From: Elmis aenea
Lineage: Eukaryota > Arthropoda > Insecta > Coleoptera > Elmidae
Direction: 5' to 3'
DNA length: 64,000 nt
NCBI GenBank assembly: GCA_947652605.1
Contig: OX393581.1
Coordinates: 11,226,640-11,290,639 of the forward strand
The translations under genes were made by a program, and so were the position numbers. The first letter of the stretch is position 1, and every line of letters starts with the position of its first letter. Below are positions 12,046-24,660 of this stretch, piece by piece. The notes under the pieces were generated by a model that saw only the letters and a list, made by a program, of their open reading frames with translations, was not told the DNA's origin and searched no databases.

Positions 12046-13270
12046 GTTCATAATAAACTAAGTGAATGTCGGCTAATTCGTTTAGAGTATACAAGTTTGT
12101 GTATGGCATAATATGTTGAATTTCTTGCTGTGTTGTCACTCCAGCGTTTGGGACGATACAAAAAGCATTTAAATAAAACAAGTAAGTTTATTTAACATTT
12201 ATATTCGTGTTTAGCTCCTGTTTTGCAACATAAATATTCATTTCGTATAAATAATTTTGCGTCGCTTCTCATCAGACTAAAGCAACAGTTATATGCCATT
12301 ATATCTTTGAACAAATGAACTATCCAACAAAAATGATTTAAACTGACTTTACTCTAGCTCGCAACTTTTTTCTCAGGAAGAAGAAAACTTGTAATCATAA
12401 ACAATAGTAATAAGACAGGAATATGCATAGCCTTAAGCAGACTTTTTTAAACATTTGTGAATGTAAGTTATCTCATGCTTTGTAAAAATGTAATATAAGT
12501 TGGACTAACTGCTAAATGTAAAGCATTTTTACAACATTAGCAACTTAATAAGAACAGAGTTGGAAATTTATTGCCTCAAGCTGCAGTGCTCTGGCAACAC
12601 CATATTGAGCAAAAAATTTGGTGCAGCAAAGAAAAAAACACTGTTTTATTACATCGCAATTGTAATGTATTTATTAGCTACCTTAGAATACATTAAATTC
12701 TTTGTATCCATTGGTGTTTTAAAGTTCACTGCTTAAAGAGACAATTTAATGTTATACGTAGTTAATGAAGGAGTTACAGAATTCTTAACTGCAAAAATAT
12801 ATTCCATCGAAATTTATCGACCTTGAAGGGTTTTCATTGATGGGAAAAGAGTTCGCACGCACATCATAAAACATCTCCTTTATCACGGCAATGGATGCCT
12901 TTACAACAGCACGAAATCAGCTGAAAAATTCGATGCCTTGTATTTAAACTGGAATGTACGATTAATCGTTGATAAGCCGTATAAACTATTATGCCGATTA
13001 ATCGGTTTTCATTAATTTTAATCATGTAAGTAGATTGGACAAAAGCAATAATTTATTTTAGTCAAACTTTTAATGTCTGACTGTTAATATAATTGATCCA
13101 TAATTAATTATCAGCTATTTTTTTTTCGCGACGTTTTGTTTTTTGAATTTGACGTTTAATTGACATTTGTCATAATATTTATAGGGTTAGGAAATTAAAT
13201 GCGCACCGAAAACCATACACATATACGCCACGTTATGCAGCACCACTTTGAAAATGGGTGGAAAGCTGCT
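12046..13270. other. Unannotated AT-rich interval
   Basis: No open frame of note, no terminal repeat and no transposase block recognised. Confidence 0.45.
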
Positions 13271-13274
13271 AACC

Positions 13275-13973
13275 AGGGAAGGTCACGATATGTTGTCGCT
13301 AGAATCTGACCAAGGTTATGTTTATTGAATCAAGAACATCAAAACTAAATGTTTTGCAGAGTTACACGTGCCACTGGTCATTTCCTTCGGAAAAATAGGG
13401 TAAAAACTGAAAAGATGAATAATAAAAGTAATTTTTGAGATCGCGTTGGCCATGAAACCGTCAAAGATAAAATCGAAATTCTTCTATTTGCCAATGCGCG
13501 CATCTTTTGCAAGTAAAATGGTGCAAAGTTTTTGAAAAAATCTTAAACGGTTCCGAAGAAAAACGTCAAAAACGAACCCCTGCAAAAGCGCTATTATTTG
13601 AGAAGTTGTATAACTAAATCTATGCGACTTCCATAGGCGTTAAACATAGGGGAAACTATTTTTACAAGGGTCTCGTTTTTCGCGTTTTTCTCGGGATCCG
13701 TTTAAGATATTTTCAAAAACTTTGCGCCATTTTACTTGCAAAGAATTCGCGAATTGGAAAATTGAAGAATATCGATTTTATCTCTGACGATTTCATTGCC
13801 AACGCGATCGCAAAAATTACTTTTATTATTCATCTTTTCAGTTTTTCCCCTATTTTTCCGAAGGAAATGAGCAGTGGCACGTATAACTCTGCAAAACATT
13901 TAGTTTTGATGTTCTTGATGCAATAAACACAGCCTTGGTCAGATTCTAGCGACAACATATCATGACCCTCCCT
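13275..13973. mobile_element. Foldback-type palindromic element, complete
   Basis: Arms of about 320 bp (13275-13598 and about 13660-13973) are reverse complements. Ends read agggaaggtcacgatatgtt and, inverted, agggagggtcatgatatgtt. The unique centre is about 60 bp. A second copy lies at 59671-60270. It has no coding potential of its own and probably depends on a DNA transposase in trans. Confidence 0.8.
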
Positions 13974-15620
13974 CGTAAAATGGTGAATGATCCAAGGTGC
14001 GCGTGAAATTTTGGCATACCAACGGTTTAAGATGAAACAAAAAGGCTGGTGGCAAGCATGAAGTCAGGCATTATAGGAATGCAGAAGCTTTTTAACCACT
14101 GGACAACCAACATTTTTTCCGAAAATTGAAGAGGACCAAGCCGTTTGTACTGGTGTAGTGTGTTTTGTATCAAAAACAAAGCATTGTGCGCCAGTGACAG
14201 TGCTCACTGCGCGAAAAATCCGACAACAGCGCGTTCCACAAAGATAAATTTGTCTTTATTTATTTTTAAAAAAAGCATCAACCAACATTTAACCTGACCC
14301 TTTACTAGTGACCAAATGAATGAGGGTTAGCTTGACTAAACCTCACTACTAACTACCATCATCCATTAAAAAAAAATATATATACTGACATGACACACCT
14401 TGTTGCACTATTTTCTTACATTACAATTGTAAGCCTCATAATAAAAGAAGATTAAAATTTGGGTTAGAGGAATATAACACTGCAAGTATCCAAATTCGGT
14501 TCAATATTCAAGTAAAAAGGAGTTTGGGCCATATTACTTTTCAAGAGACCCACGTAGTTTTGCTAGAAATAAGAACACATTTACCGTGTGATTCTCGTTT
14601 ATCCCTATTGTGATGTAATAATATTGTAGTTGGTACTAAATATCAACATAGGGAAGTGTGACATTTAAATTAAACAGTTCGCCTAGGTCCTGTGTATTTA
14701 TTCTCTGCTGTTGTTATTCAGTTGCACAGCCCACAGCTGCATTAAACAAAATTTATTTTGCTTTGCAATGCACCCCTTCCGGCTAGTTGTTCTGTGACGG
14801 TAGAAACAGAAACCACTACCTATATAATTAACGTGGGACAATGTTTCGCGAAACAAAATATGCCCCAAACCATAAAGATGGTTTATTATTTTAATACCGC
14901 GACATGTGGTTCTAGATTTTGAATATAAGGCAGAAATATTGTAATCACGGCTGTCTTATTTCAGGAGTCAGCGCTTATTACCAAGTTTTGCTTTATATCA
15001 TCTTCGTGATGTAAACAAAATTATGTATCGTAAACAACTTTCCCTTGTGTGCCCCCAGGTTCTACTATAAAACTGTGTCTTAAAACGATTAATAGGGAGC
15101 TTATAATAACAGAATGGAGCGTCTTGGAATGTACAGACATAAAGGTCACAGATTTTTAGTACATTACAATAATTAAATTAGCTGAGAATCTATATTTCAG
15201 AAAAATATCAAACGGAACAGAGTATCTAAACTCAAAGGCTATAGAACAATGTACCTTGAATTTTTCGGAAAAAAAGATTTATTTTAGAAATACTCGATTA
15301 TGAAGCTTTAAATTAACTAACAATCTTTTAAGCATTTCGTGCTACAGAGCTAAGAAGACTTAACCCACTTCACATCTTTTCTTTACGGCTTTGCGCTTAA
15401 TGACTAATTTCTTTAAACTAATTGGTATTACCATTTTTTCCTTTGCTTTTCAGGTTTAATTTTGTTTAAAGATTTTCGTTGTTTATTCTTTAAAGATATT
15501 TGAAGTATCTTAATTGCTTATAATCTAGTTTTTTATTACTTCTTATGATCAACTTCCTTCGTGATTCTAGGCAATTTTATTTCAATAGTTGTTATTTTGT
15601 ACCTGAGATTGCTGCAGTGA
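13974..15620. other. Unannotated AT-rich interval
   Basis: No ORF above 60 codons and no recognisable element. A minor hairpin-like string occurs near 14180-14230. Confidence 0.4.
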
Positions 15621-15621
15621 T

Positions 15622-17070
15622 GGGGGAGGCCGGGGATGAAAGTAACAATTTTTTTTTTTAAATTTAATTTCTCATAGACTACCTATAACAAGTTTTTTAC
15701 ATCCAAATTAATTTAATGAGAGATGGAGCATTTATCTTCCTTCCAAGATATTTATTTCATATGTTTCGTAAAGCATTTGTGAGATTTTTTTCTGTAGTAA
15801 GACAGCTGTCACTTCCAACCTCAACTTTGCTGGTAAAAGTAACAATGATCGGGGTAAATTGTAACGGCAAAATAATTTACACAGCTCGTTAGTAGTGGGT
15901 AAATATATTAGTATCTATTCATTAACAAAATTTATATTTGATTCCAAAATACACATTAGCAAAATGAAAAAATTAAACAAAATCTTTGGTACAATACAAA
16001 ATGATAGGTGAACATGATCAATATTCAAAAATGCAAAACAATTCTGTAAGTTTTGTATGTTCTCATCTACGAAGAAAACCACCAATTATGTGCTGAGAGT
16101 GAACATTTGCAAGTGAAAACATTGATTGGGGTTGGTTGTAACACTATTACTTTTGACCCCAAGTGTACAGGAATTACATGAGTATCTCGCTTAATAGTGA
16201 AGATAGAGAAACGGTTAAATTACCAAAAATGTGCAATTTTTTGAGACCGTTTTCAAAAATATTCTATTATTTCCGATTTTTGAGGAACAAAACTGTTTTT
16301 TTGTTATATTTATTTGTCATATCTCCCTTATTGTTTTAAATAACGAAAAAGTTTATAAAGATATTTTTAGATATTTTTATGTAAATTTTGATAGCACTAA
16401 AAAAAAAATTTACACTCGCTGTTAAAAAGTTATGGCACAAACTCACCTTTTTTTAAATCGAAGCTTTAGTTGGCTATAACCGTATAACCTTTAAATTCCT
16501 TTTTTTTTTTTCAAATACCTATACTAGGGTTGATGTATTTATTTACAATAATAAGCAAGTTAAAAAGGTTTTTTAATTTTTTTAAAGATGAGAAACCATG
16601 TGAAAACAAAAAAAAAACAAGAAAAACCGGAAATGATAGAATATATTTGGAAACTTTTCTGAGTTTGTCTTAAAAAACTGCACATTTTTGGTAATTTAAC
16701 CGTTTCTCTATCTTGACTATTAAGCGAGATACCCATGTAATCCCATCGATTTTGGACCACCCTGTACACAAAACAAATTGGAGGGAATGTAATTGACCAC
16801 GATTCCAACGTCAAATTGTATTGCATCCACCAACAGCCAACAAAATTTAGAAAATAATAATCTAGGTACTTTTTTGCTCCTCTTTTAGAGATCGCCTAAA
16901 AGTCACTCGACCGGAGACACAACGCATTAACTTTTAGGCGGAAAATAGTGACTCTGGCTGACAAAAACTTAATTTCTATGACAGATGAAAACTAGCAATG
17001 TAGATAGGGAGGTGGATGTAAATGAACATTGCACAAGCGCTTAAGGCGAGTTATAACAAAAATTAAAATA
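15622..17070. mobile_element. TA-flanked MITE family A, copy 1, right end lost
   Basis: Begins gggggaggccggggatgaa and matches at length the copies at 38982-39673 and 47128-48851. The right terminus seen in those copies (ccccggtctcccc) is missing. The body holds several variants of its own terminal phrase (for example gtaacactattacttttgac near 16136). It is interrupted at a TA by a second element, 16168-16764. The reading frames inside are not conserved between copies. Confidence 0.75.
16168..16764. mobile_element. TA MITE inserted in family A copy 1
   Basis: The uninterrupted family A sequence reads agtgtacacaaaac. Here it is split at TA (16166-16167 and 16765-16766). The right end inverted reads cagggtggtccaaaatcgat. 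The left end has lost about 18 bp after cag. The arms, including ttaccaaaaatgtgca and tatctcgcttaatag, are inverted copies. Confidence 0.75.
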
Positions 17071-18190
17071 AGTGGCTAAAGTGTTCATATTAGTGGGCCA
17101 AGTCGTAGCACAATATTTCGGTAATAGAAGCAGTTTGAACGAGATATGTTTAATGTAGGTAACGACTATGGAAAAGCTGTTAAAAAAGTTGGTCGAAATC
17201 GTTTTGATAATCCATTACCAACGTACATTGAAACATATTGACCGGCTCATCATACAATCACGTCACACTATAAATTTTGTTGCCGTAAATCCTATGTAAA
17301 AATTCACGAATTCCAATGCATATCAGCTGTGATGCCATCGTTGAAAGTGCACACTTACCAATTCATTCGTTGCAAGAGTCGAGATTTGTATGCATGAGAA
17401 CCTACTTGATCCAAATTTTAGTGCATCTTTAGCACATTTAAACCTTCTTTCACGTTATTTAGCTCATCGTTTTAAATCTGCACAAAAACAAATTGAAAAC
17501 TTTACTAAATAACAGCCAAAATTGGTAATCAATACCTTTTTCCCCCTAACTTTGCTTACTAATATGCTTGTCTACATATGCGGGTTTTTTTTTATAGTTA
17601 ACTTACTACTGAAAGCATCTAGAAATAGGATTGTGTCCCATTTAAACCGTGTTATAGATGTTTCAGACGAAAGAACAACTTCAAGTGAAATGCATCCGTA
17701 CAATAAAATTGAAGCAAAAACGTTTATAGTCCCCGGTAGTTTATTAAAATCTCAAATAGTTTTCCATTCCCTTGTGCATTTCTGCGTTAAAGAACGACAG
17801 TTTCAGCAATTGCTTTCATGGGCGCCGCAGAAGGTACAAAGTAGTGCATTTGCACCATCTAAGATGTCTCGATTTTAAAATATTCTGTATTTTATATGTA
17901 ACTTAATAATTTATTGAATGTAACGTATTAATGACAAAATTTTACAAATACATAATATTTTTAAAAAGACCTATAAAATTATCGATCCATTTATAAAATT
18001 ATCCACTTATTAAAGCCAAAGATCATAATAAGTATGAATAAAATTTAGCATGAAGATTAAGTATGTTTATACATTGTTTCATACATGATTGTTTCTAGCT
18101 CAAACGATAAATTTATAAGCGTCTACTGGGTGGCGTTCTTTTTGGAATTACCTAAAGCATTTGAGAAAACGAAAATCTACAATTTCGAAA
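17071..18190. other. Unannotated interval with a 118-codon frame of unknown nature
   Basis: The plus-strand frame 17522-17878 starts with a hydrophobic stretch of about 30 residues, then a charged region. No family is recognised, its start is arbitrary, and surrounding sequence is AT-rich repeat-like. I do not call a gene. Confidence 0.3.
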
Positions 18191-18195
18191 TAGTA

Positions 18196-19100
18196 GAGTA
18201 AAGTGCCCTAATATGGAACAGTTACCTATTATGGAATACATCAGTTTTATGACAATGAATAAGCGATATCTGTTGAAAAGTATATGTACCTATTTGTATA
18301 TTGATCACACATTTCCAAATATAAAATCGTTAAAAAATATTCACTAGATTACATAACAGATTCAAATATATTTTTGACGTGCTACTGAGTTTTTAGGCTA
18401 AATCTCTCAGTGCAAAATATTATATGCTAGGGTAAATGATATAAAATATTTTATTGCATGTTTAAATAGACCAAAATTTTGATTGGGGCCATTTCATGTT
18501 TTACATATACCGATTTTTGAAATGTCACATTGATGCCTAACATGGAATACATAGAGGTGCCTTATAATGAATATGATTATGGTCACTAAGTACAGCAATA
18601 TGGGTTCAGTGTCAAAAGTGTCAGAAATGGGCAGACAAAAAATGTGCAAAATACCCAAAAAAATAATTCTATAGTCCTACCTGTAAAAAATATATAAATT
18701 ATCAACATTTAGTTCGAAAGACACTTGAATTATAATTTAATTTACATAAATAACAGAGTTTTGGTTTGGTTTAAGTAATAATGCAAATCAGAAAGAAATA
18801 AAAGATTAATCTATGAGCAGTTGTTTATTTTAATGTATATTTCCTATATAATTCTATATTCCATATTAAGAACCCCTAGTATTCCATATTAGGTTCCCCG
18901 GGTGCTTAATATGGAATAGTAGTAACATTTAAAAAAAATAGCTATATAAGAAATATCTACCGTAATATCGTACCAGAATTCGAGTAATGTGTTGCGTGTT
19001 TATTACAAATTTCTTAAATTTTTTTTGCAAAATTTTGTTGAATAAATGTGAATATTATTGCCGAATACAAAAAAGTATTCCATATTAGGACACTTTACTC
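18196..19100. mobile_element. pogo-derived MITE, family C
   Basis: TA duplications at 18194-18195 and 19101-19102 bracket inverted ends gagtaaagtgccctaatatg and its complement. The phrase for 'attccatatta' recurs inside (around 18215, 18540, 18855, 18880, 18905). At 18601-18645 the plus strand encodes WVQCQKCQKWADKKC, which matches the C-terminal zinc-binding tail ('WIQCxxCxxWxHxxC') that follows the DDE domain in many insect pogo-like transposases; the usual histidine is aspartate here and the frame ends soon after. The catalytic domain is absent. Confidence 0.7.
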
Positions 19101-19106
19101 TACCTA

Positions 19107-19943
19107 TATTACATAACAAGAGTTGTAAGAACCATATTACGCACGAGTGGAAAAGTTACGCACGGAGCCGCGTAGCGGCTAGTGCGTATTTCCACGGGTG
19201 CGTAATTGCTTTACAACTCGTGTTATGCAGCTTACTTTTTCTACGATCACATAATATCTACGATTTTAACGGCTTTCTGGCTAATACACACATGTAATTA
19301 CGTTCTTGTCAATTTTGACGTAAACCTACTTTGACATTTCTAGGCAAGTGTGCGTTTTGCTTACCGTGCGTTCAACTCACTTACTAAGCATGCAGGAAGT
19401 GTTTGACGTGAGTCTACTTTGATCCTTTCTTTTAAAAGCTATGCTTTTTGCTTACCGTGCGTAAGGACCCAATTACTATGCTTGCAGGTTGTACGGTAAG
19501 AGTCCTTTATTAGTGGTCGTAGAAGAATATTTATTATATAATTTCAAATTACGCACTAGCCGCTACGCGGCTCCGTGCGTAACTTTTCCACTCGTGCGTA
19601 ATTGCTTTACAACTCGTGTTATGCAGCTTACTTTTTCTACGATCACATAGTATCTACGATTTTAACGGCTTTCTGGCTAATACACACATGTAATTACGTT
19701 CTTGTCAATTTTGACGTAAACCTACTTTGACATTTCTAGACAAGTGTGCGTTTTGCTTACCGTGCGTTCAACTCACTTACTAAGCATACAGGAAGTGTTT
19801 GACGTGAGTCTACTTTGATCCTTTCTTTTAAAAACTATGCTTTTTGCTTACCGTGCGTAAGGACCCAATTACTATGCTTGCAGGTTGTACGGTAAGAGTC
19901 CTTTATTAGTGGTCGTAGAAGAATATTTATTATATAATTTCAA
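19107..19943. repeat. 350-bp direct duplication with an inverted hairpin spacer
   Basis: 19199-19548 and 19594-19943 are direct repeats, nearly identical, 395 bp apart. The 45-bp spacer (19549-19593) is the reverse complement of the hairpin-forming stretch at about 19143-19190, rich in gtgcgtaa and gccgcgtagcggc. The strings ataacaagagttgtaa (near 19113) and ttacaactcgtgttatg (19211, 19606) are inverted partners and may be element ends. Non-coding. Confidence 0.8.
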
Positions 19944-20034
19944 AACCAATCGTTAATAAAATAGCTTCCAAAAAAAAATTGAATTGTAAAAGGTTAGATA
20001 TAAATTAATGGTTGGTCTTTTCTTCATCTTGATC

Positions 20035-21215
20035 TTGTATCTTTTGGTGTCGAGGATCATCTGCAAAGGCCAATTCTGTTAAAGCTATTGATTTCAGTTC
20101 ATTCCATTACCAGTAGGCTCTTTATCTCACTTCGTTTTTTTTTTGGTCTTCCTCTACTTCTTTTTCCCTTAAAGTTCGTTTTCATCCCATTTTGCGAACC
20201 TGCTTTCTGGCATTCGTAGTAGATGTTCCATCTTAATTGATTTGCCTCCATCTTTTCTTTATGTCTTCACTCCTAGGCTTTTTGTGATTTTATCGTAATC
20301 TTATCAATTAGTCCACACCCTTCTATTTTTCTCAAAAATCTTATCTCCTATCATATAATTTTTCTGCAACACTTAGAAATGATATGCCTCTATAATTTTC
20401 GCATTTTTTACAGTCTCCATTCTTTATTATCGACAATATAACAGTCACCTCCCTGTCCTTCGATATTTCTTTTGTTTGCCATGTTTTATTTACTAGTTTT
20501 ACCAACATGTTCCTTCCATTTCATTACCGGTAAAATACTATAATATGCTACTGCTTTTCCAATTTTCGTTTAACGTAATGCTCTATCCAACTCTGCTTCA
20601 GTAATTTCTTGTTCATATTCTTATTCGTTTGCACCATTTGCTGTTTTTCATCTTGATTTATTATATTGTCATTTTCCAATAAGTCTTTAAAATAATTTCC
20701 CCATCTTTCTATGAATTCATTCTTTGTTGTCAGTATAATTCTTTCTCTGTCCATTATACGTATGTTCTTAAATTTTTAATATCGTACTTTGTTCAAAAGT
20801 CTTAATTGCTTGTGAAGCGTCGTTCCATCTTTTTCCAAAGTCTTTCCAAGTCTTCCTTTCGGCTTCTAACACAATCCGTTGGGCCTTTTTCCTGTGTTGT
20901 TTATACTTTTCGTAATCTTCTGGTTTGCTTCCTGTCAGATATTTTTTCCAGTCTCTACTTTTTCTTTACTTCTCTTTTGACTCTCCCGTCCACCACGTAA
21001 TTTGTTTCTAATTATTATTACCTTGTTTCATTGTCCCACATGCCCTTTCAGTCGCTTTAAGAATAATTCTTTTGAAATCTGACCTTAGTTGCTCCGAGTA
21101 TTTTCCCTTTTCATGCCCTATTCGTTTTTGTTTCTCTGTTTTTACATAATCTTGAAAGTTTTGTTGTACCTATCTCTTCTTTTCTCGTTTGTCTATTAGA
21201 CCAGTTTTAATATTT
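20035..21215 (-). pseudogene. LINE ORF2 relic, minus strand, rearranged
   Basis: Minus-strand blocks of one LINE are visible from high to low coordinate. An N-terminal linker at about 20800-21100 contains QITWWTGESKEK-like and KPEDYEKYKQHRKKAQRIV. RWGNYFKDLLENDN is near 20700. EQEITEAELDRAL-like is near 20590. The reverse-transcriptase block CENYRGISFLSVAEKLYD is near 20370. IRFLRKIEGCGLIDKI is near 20310. A basic end, KGKRSRGRPKKKRSE, is near 20150. LAFADDP occurs near 20065, out of the normal order, so the copy has an internal deletion or rearrangement. Stops are frequent. The same family is found at 62030-63375. Confidence 0.7.
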
Positions 21216-22490
21216 CATAACGCAGTGGCGATTTAAAAATATATATGTATATAGTTTGCAAATTAAAGAATTTTTTATGAATTGAATAAAAATTAAAAAC
21301 TCTAGCTAAATTTTACGTCAAAAATATACTGCTAATATTTAGTAGGTAAATAATAAGTTACAAGCAATTTTTTGTCTTTTTACCCTATGATTTCGGTACA
21401 AACAATTCTACCTACGCCCATGATCTTATTATTCACTTACTATTCGCATCATTAAAAATAGTTTGGACGGGAAAAGAAGTATCCCTACATACATAAAGTT
21501 ACCGACGAAGTTGGATTATATTCGCTATGAATAATAAATGAACTGGTACGGTTGGGAATTTTAAGTTACTTTTATCATAAAGTACAACAACGTTTTTAAG
21601 AAAAACTAATTTCAGTACGACCATTGTTATGCAAGTCGGTTATTGACTAAGTTATAGCCTTCAAAAAGGTTAACAACAGGTGTTTGTGTAACCTTTATTA
21701 ATAAAACGACGCTGGGAGTAGGTATATGTGAACGACGAAAGGTTAGAGGGCTTAGTCCCTGCAAAATTAATTTAATGATGGCGGTTGCTTTTTGCTAACG
21801 TGCAAAATAGTTAACCTACGGATAAATAATGATAATACTTGCCTTAACAAATGACTGCACTTATATTTGAGCAAAAAAAACTATAACGCTCGTTAGTTTC
21901 TGAAAGGAGTGAAATTAAATGGGCGAAGTGCACAGCACTTTTTAGCTTCGTTTTATCTTCTATGTGCAAGTTAAACGCTACACCATGAGGAAAACTTTTA
22001 ATAAACAAAACATTTTAATATTGTTCATTATGCTAACTTATGGGTACTCAAGCCGCTATTGTACCTACACAAGCATTTTGCTTATTACTTTTTTTTAATA
22101 AACGTGTAACTTGCAAGTAAAACGTAAAAGGCTGATTATGTGTTGTGTTGAAAGTGACCCATTTTTCTTAAGGTTTACCATGCATTACAAGCCTCTATAT
22201 TTTTTTAGCATTGCAAAAAAAACAGTTTGAATAGGTTGGATAAAAGTCAAATTCACGGAATTTTTTGAATCGTTACGTATGATATGGAAAACTGAAATAT
22301 TGTACGCTTAATAACAAAATTTCAAAATATTCTGAGATGGTTCAATTCGTCTTTCTACGAATAAAAGATGAAAATAAGGTGAAAGTGATATGAGATATGG
22401 AAGAAGGAAAAAGAAAAAGACGCGAACTACCCAGGGAAACGTGAAATAATGAGAAAGCCAGCATACTCAGGAAAAAGAGACAGACCGGAA
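21216..22490. other. Unannotated AT-rich interval
   Basis: No frame, terminal repeat or transposase block recognised. Confidence 0.45.
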
Positions 22491-23014
22491 CATTCTTCGC
22501 CCACAATTCTTCGCCTTCACAATTCTTCGCCTCCACAATTCTTCGCCCACAATTCTTCGCCTCCACAACTTTTCGCCGCCACAATTCTTCACCGCCACAA
22601 TTTTTTGCACATACAAGCATATCAAATATTGTTTGTAAAAAATGTGATTGTTTTTATTTAAACGTAAATTTTACAGATTATTTTACATTAGATTAGGTAA
22701 GGTAAGGTCACGTTAGGTTATTTTAATTTTTATTCATACTATAATAACATAAACAAGATTAAAAATCACAGCATACGCATGTAGCCTTTTTTAAACATAA
22801 TACTAAAAGAAGAAGTATTAATATACAAGAAACAACTTTAGGCTAATGTAAAATAATCTGTAAAAATTACGTTATAAATAAAAACAAACACATTTACAAA
22901 TAAAATTTGTGATATGCTTGTGCGGCGAAAAATTGTGGCGGCGGAGAATTGTGGCGGCGAAGAATTTTGGTGGCGAAGAATTGTGTAGGCGAAGAATTGT
23001 GGGCGAAGAATTTT
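22491..23014. mobile_element. Foldback-like element with minisatellite arms
   Basis: Left arm 22491-22691 and right arm 22843-23014 are inverted copies. Each ends in an array of a 13-16 bp unit (cttcgcctccacaatt and variants; inverted on the right). The inner flank attttacagattattttac is shared as inverted sequence. Tandem arrays inside long inverted arms are a hallmark of Foldback elements. The frames through the arrays (for example AKNCGGEELW repeats) are by-products. Confidence 0.65.
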
Positions 23015-23159
23015 CCTAGACCCACAAGAAACAAAGCCAGAAAGAAAGCGGAAAACAGGGGAGAATGGAGAAGAGCAGGGCCATCTTTATACTAGCGGGC
23101 CGACTCCTTACTGCAAAATGTGAGAAAAGTGGTAGGGATATAAGCCGACCGTTCATTAT

Positions 23160-23510
23160 TTGTTTATTTTTGCTGTATCTTTTAATTTTCTTGCTGGTCT
23201 CTAATACGGGATAATTTTAAAAAAAAATTGTATCTCCAACTTCACAGTAATGTACATTTGCTAAAAAGCAAAAACTTTTAACGTCACCATTGTTTGCTCT
23301 TTTTTTCTTATTTTTGTTTTATACATTTTTAATTTTTTGCTTGTCTCTAATATGGGGTAATTAAAAAAACAGTTTTGTACCTCCAACTTCACGTTGAGGT
23401 ACATTAGCAAAAAAATCAATCAACTGTTTACGTCATTGTTTGCAAATTTTTGCTTTACTTTTTAATTTTTTTGCTGGTCGCTTATACAAGATATCCAACT
23501 TTTTCATGAA
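23160..23510. repeat. Tandem repeat, period about 134-146 bp, 2.3 copies
   Basis: The anchor gctggtctctaatacggg at 23193 recurs as gcttgtctctaatatggg at 23339 and gctggtcgcttatacaag at 23473. Between anchors the phrases 'acctccaacttcac' and 'aacgtca...ttgtttgc' repeat in order. AT-rich, non-coding. Confidence 0.7.
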
Positions 23511-23706
23511 TATTATGTACTACAAATAGTTTTCGTCGATTGTCCACACCAATAACTTTAAATAACCGTAATTTACGTTAATATTTTGTTCTAATAATTT
23601 AATAATAAATAAAGTTCGATTAATAATTTACACATACTTTTAATTTATTGATATTTAAAGATAATTTTGTTGCGGTGATTGTCAAAACCATTAACTATTG
23701 TACATA

Positions 23707-23847
23707 GTAATCTGTAAAAACAATCACATTTACAAACAAAATTTGTGACATGCATTTATGCGGCGAAAAATTGTGGCGGCGAATTGTGTAGGCGAAGAAT
23801 TGTGGAGGCGAAGAATTGTGGAGGCGAAGCATTATGGGCGAAGAATG
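23707..23847. repeat. Third arm of the minisatellite foldback family
   Basis: Starts with the arm flank taatctgtaaaaacaatcac, then tgtgacatgcatttatgcgg, then the array of gaagaattgtggaggc units. Same orientation as 22843-23014. No inverted partner follows, so it is a solo arm. Confidence 0.7.
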
Positions 23848-24321
23848 TTTGGAACACGGTATTTTACGTGACGATTAGATTTGCACAATGTTTAAATTCA
23901 AAACAAATTGCTACTGTAACTTCAGCCTCAATGATCTGCAAATACAAATCAATGTTATATTATCCAAATAGGCCTATTAGATCTTCCATAATCTAACCTG
24001 ACATTAAATCCAATTGCCAATTAAACAAATGCGTACCGGAAATGTATAACGTACGCGATGTTCAAATGTCTTTAGGTATATTAAATTGTAGCTATTTAAG
24101 TCACTCATTATTTCAGGTAGATCAAATTTAGCGAGACACCTGACACGTAGTAATAATTAATTTAAATCAAATAATCCTCCAGCAAAGATATATTCATTGT
24201 CAGTTGATTTTGTATTGAGATGTTTTAAATTAGTAACAGGCGAAAATTTAAAAAAAAAAATGCAGATTAAAAACTGTATAAGTTAAAATCGTTACAGTTT
24301 GGCAAGAACAATAAATACACA

Positions 24322-24660
24322 TAGGGTGTCCCAAAAAAATGTGTAATCACACTTTGATTATAAGTATTTATTGTATTTTTTCCTTTAATCAAAATTTTAA
24401 TACGTTCATATTCGAATTATCTTCAGAAATAACAATGGTACGTGGTTAATGATGCATCATACAAAATCCTCGCGTTGCTTTTTATTCAACACAATGCTTA
24501 CATAGTAGAAAACTGAAGCGCAACCATCAGTTAATGGATCTCTTGCAATGATGCGGTAATTTTCTTGAATAAACCCTTAACACCAACGTATTTGGTTTTC
24601 CACATAGTTAACAAAACGCAGAATTTATCCACTTCAGCGGACTGTCAAATGCAAACTATT
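24322..24660. mobile_element. DNA-transposon end of unassigned family
   Basis: A terminus agggtgtcccaaaaaaatgt is followed by sequence whose far part (24540-24660) is similar to 30710-30830 (shared taacaaaacgcagaatttat / acgaaacacagaacttattt and tgcaaactatttaacat / tgcaaactacttgaaataac). Minus-strand frames are short and give no confident protein match. Confidence 0.4.

Noticed and set aside
17522..17878. 118-codon frame with a hydrophobic N-terminus, possible signal or membrane protein
   Set aside because: No recognisable domain, arbitrary start and AT-driven hydrophobicity; not enough to call a gene.
22342..23996. Regular spaced repeats considered as a CRISPR array, and repeat-encoded ORFs
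   Set aside because: Units are directly tandem without unique spacers, placed in inverted arms, in an arthropod-like genome; a minisatellite/foldback structure explains them.
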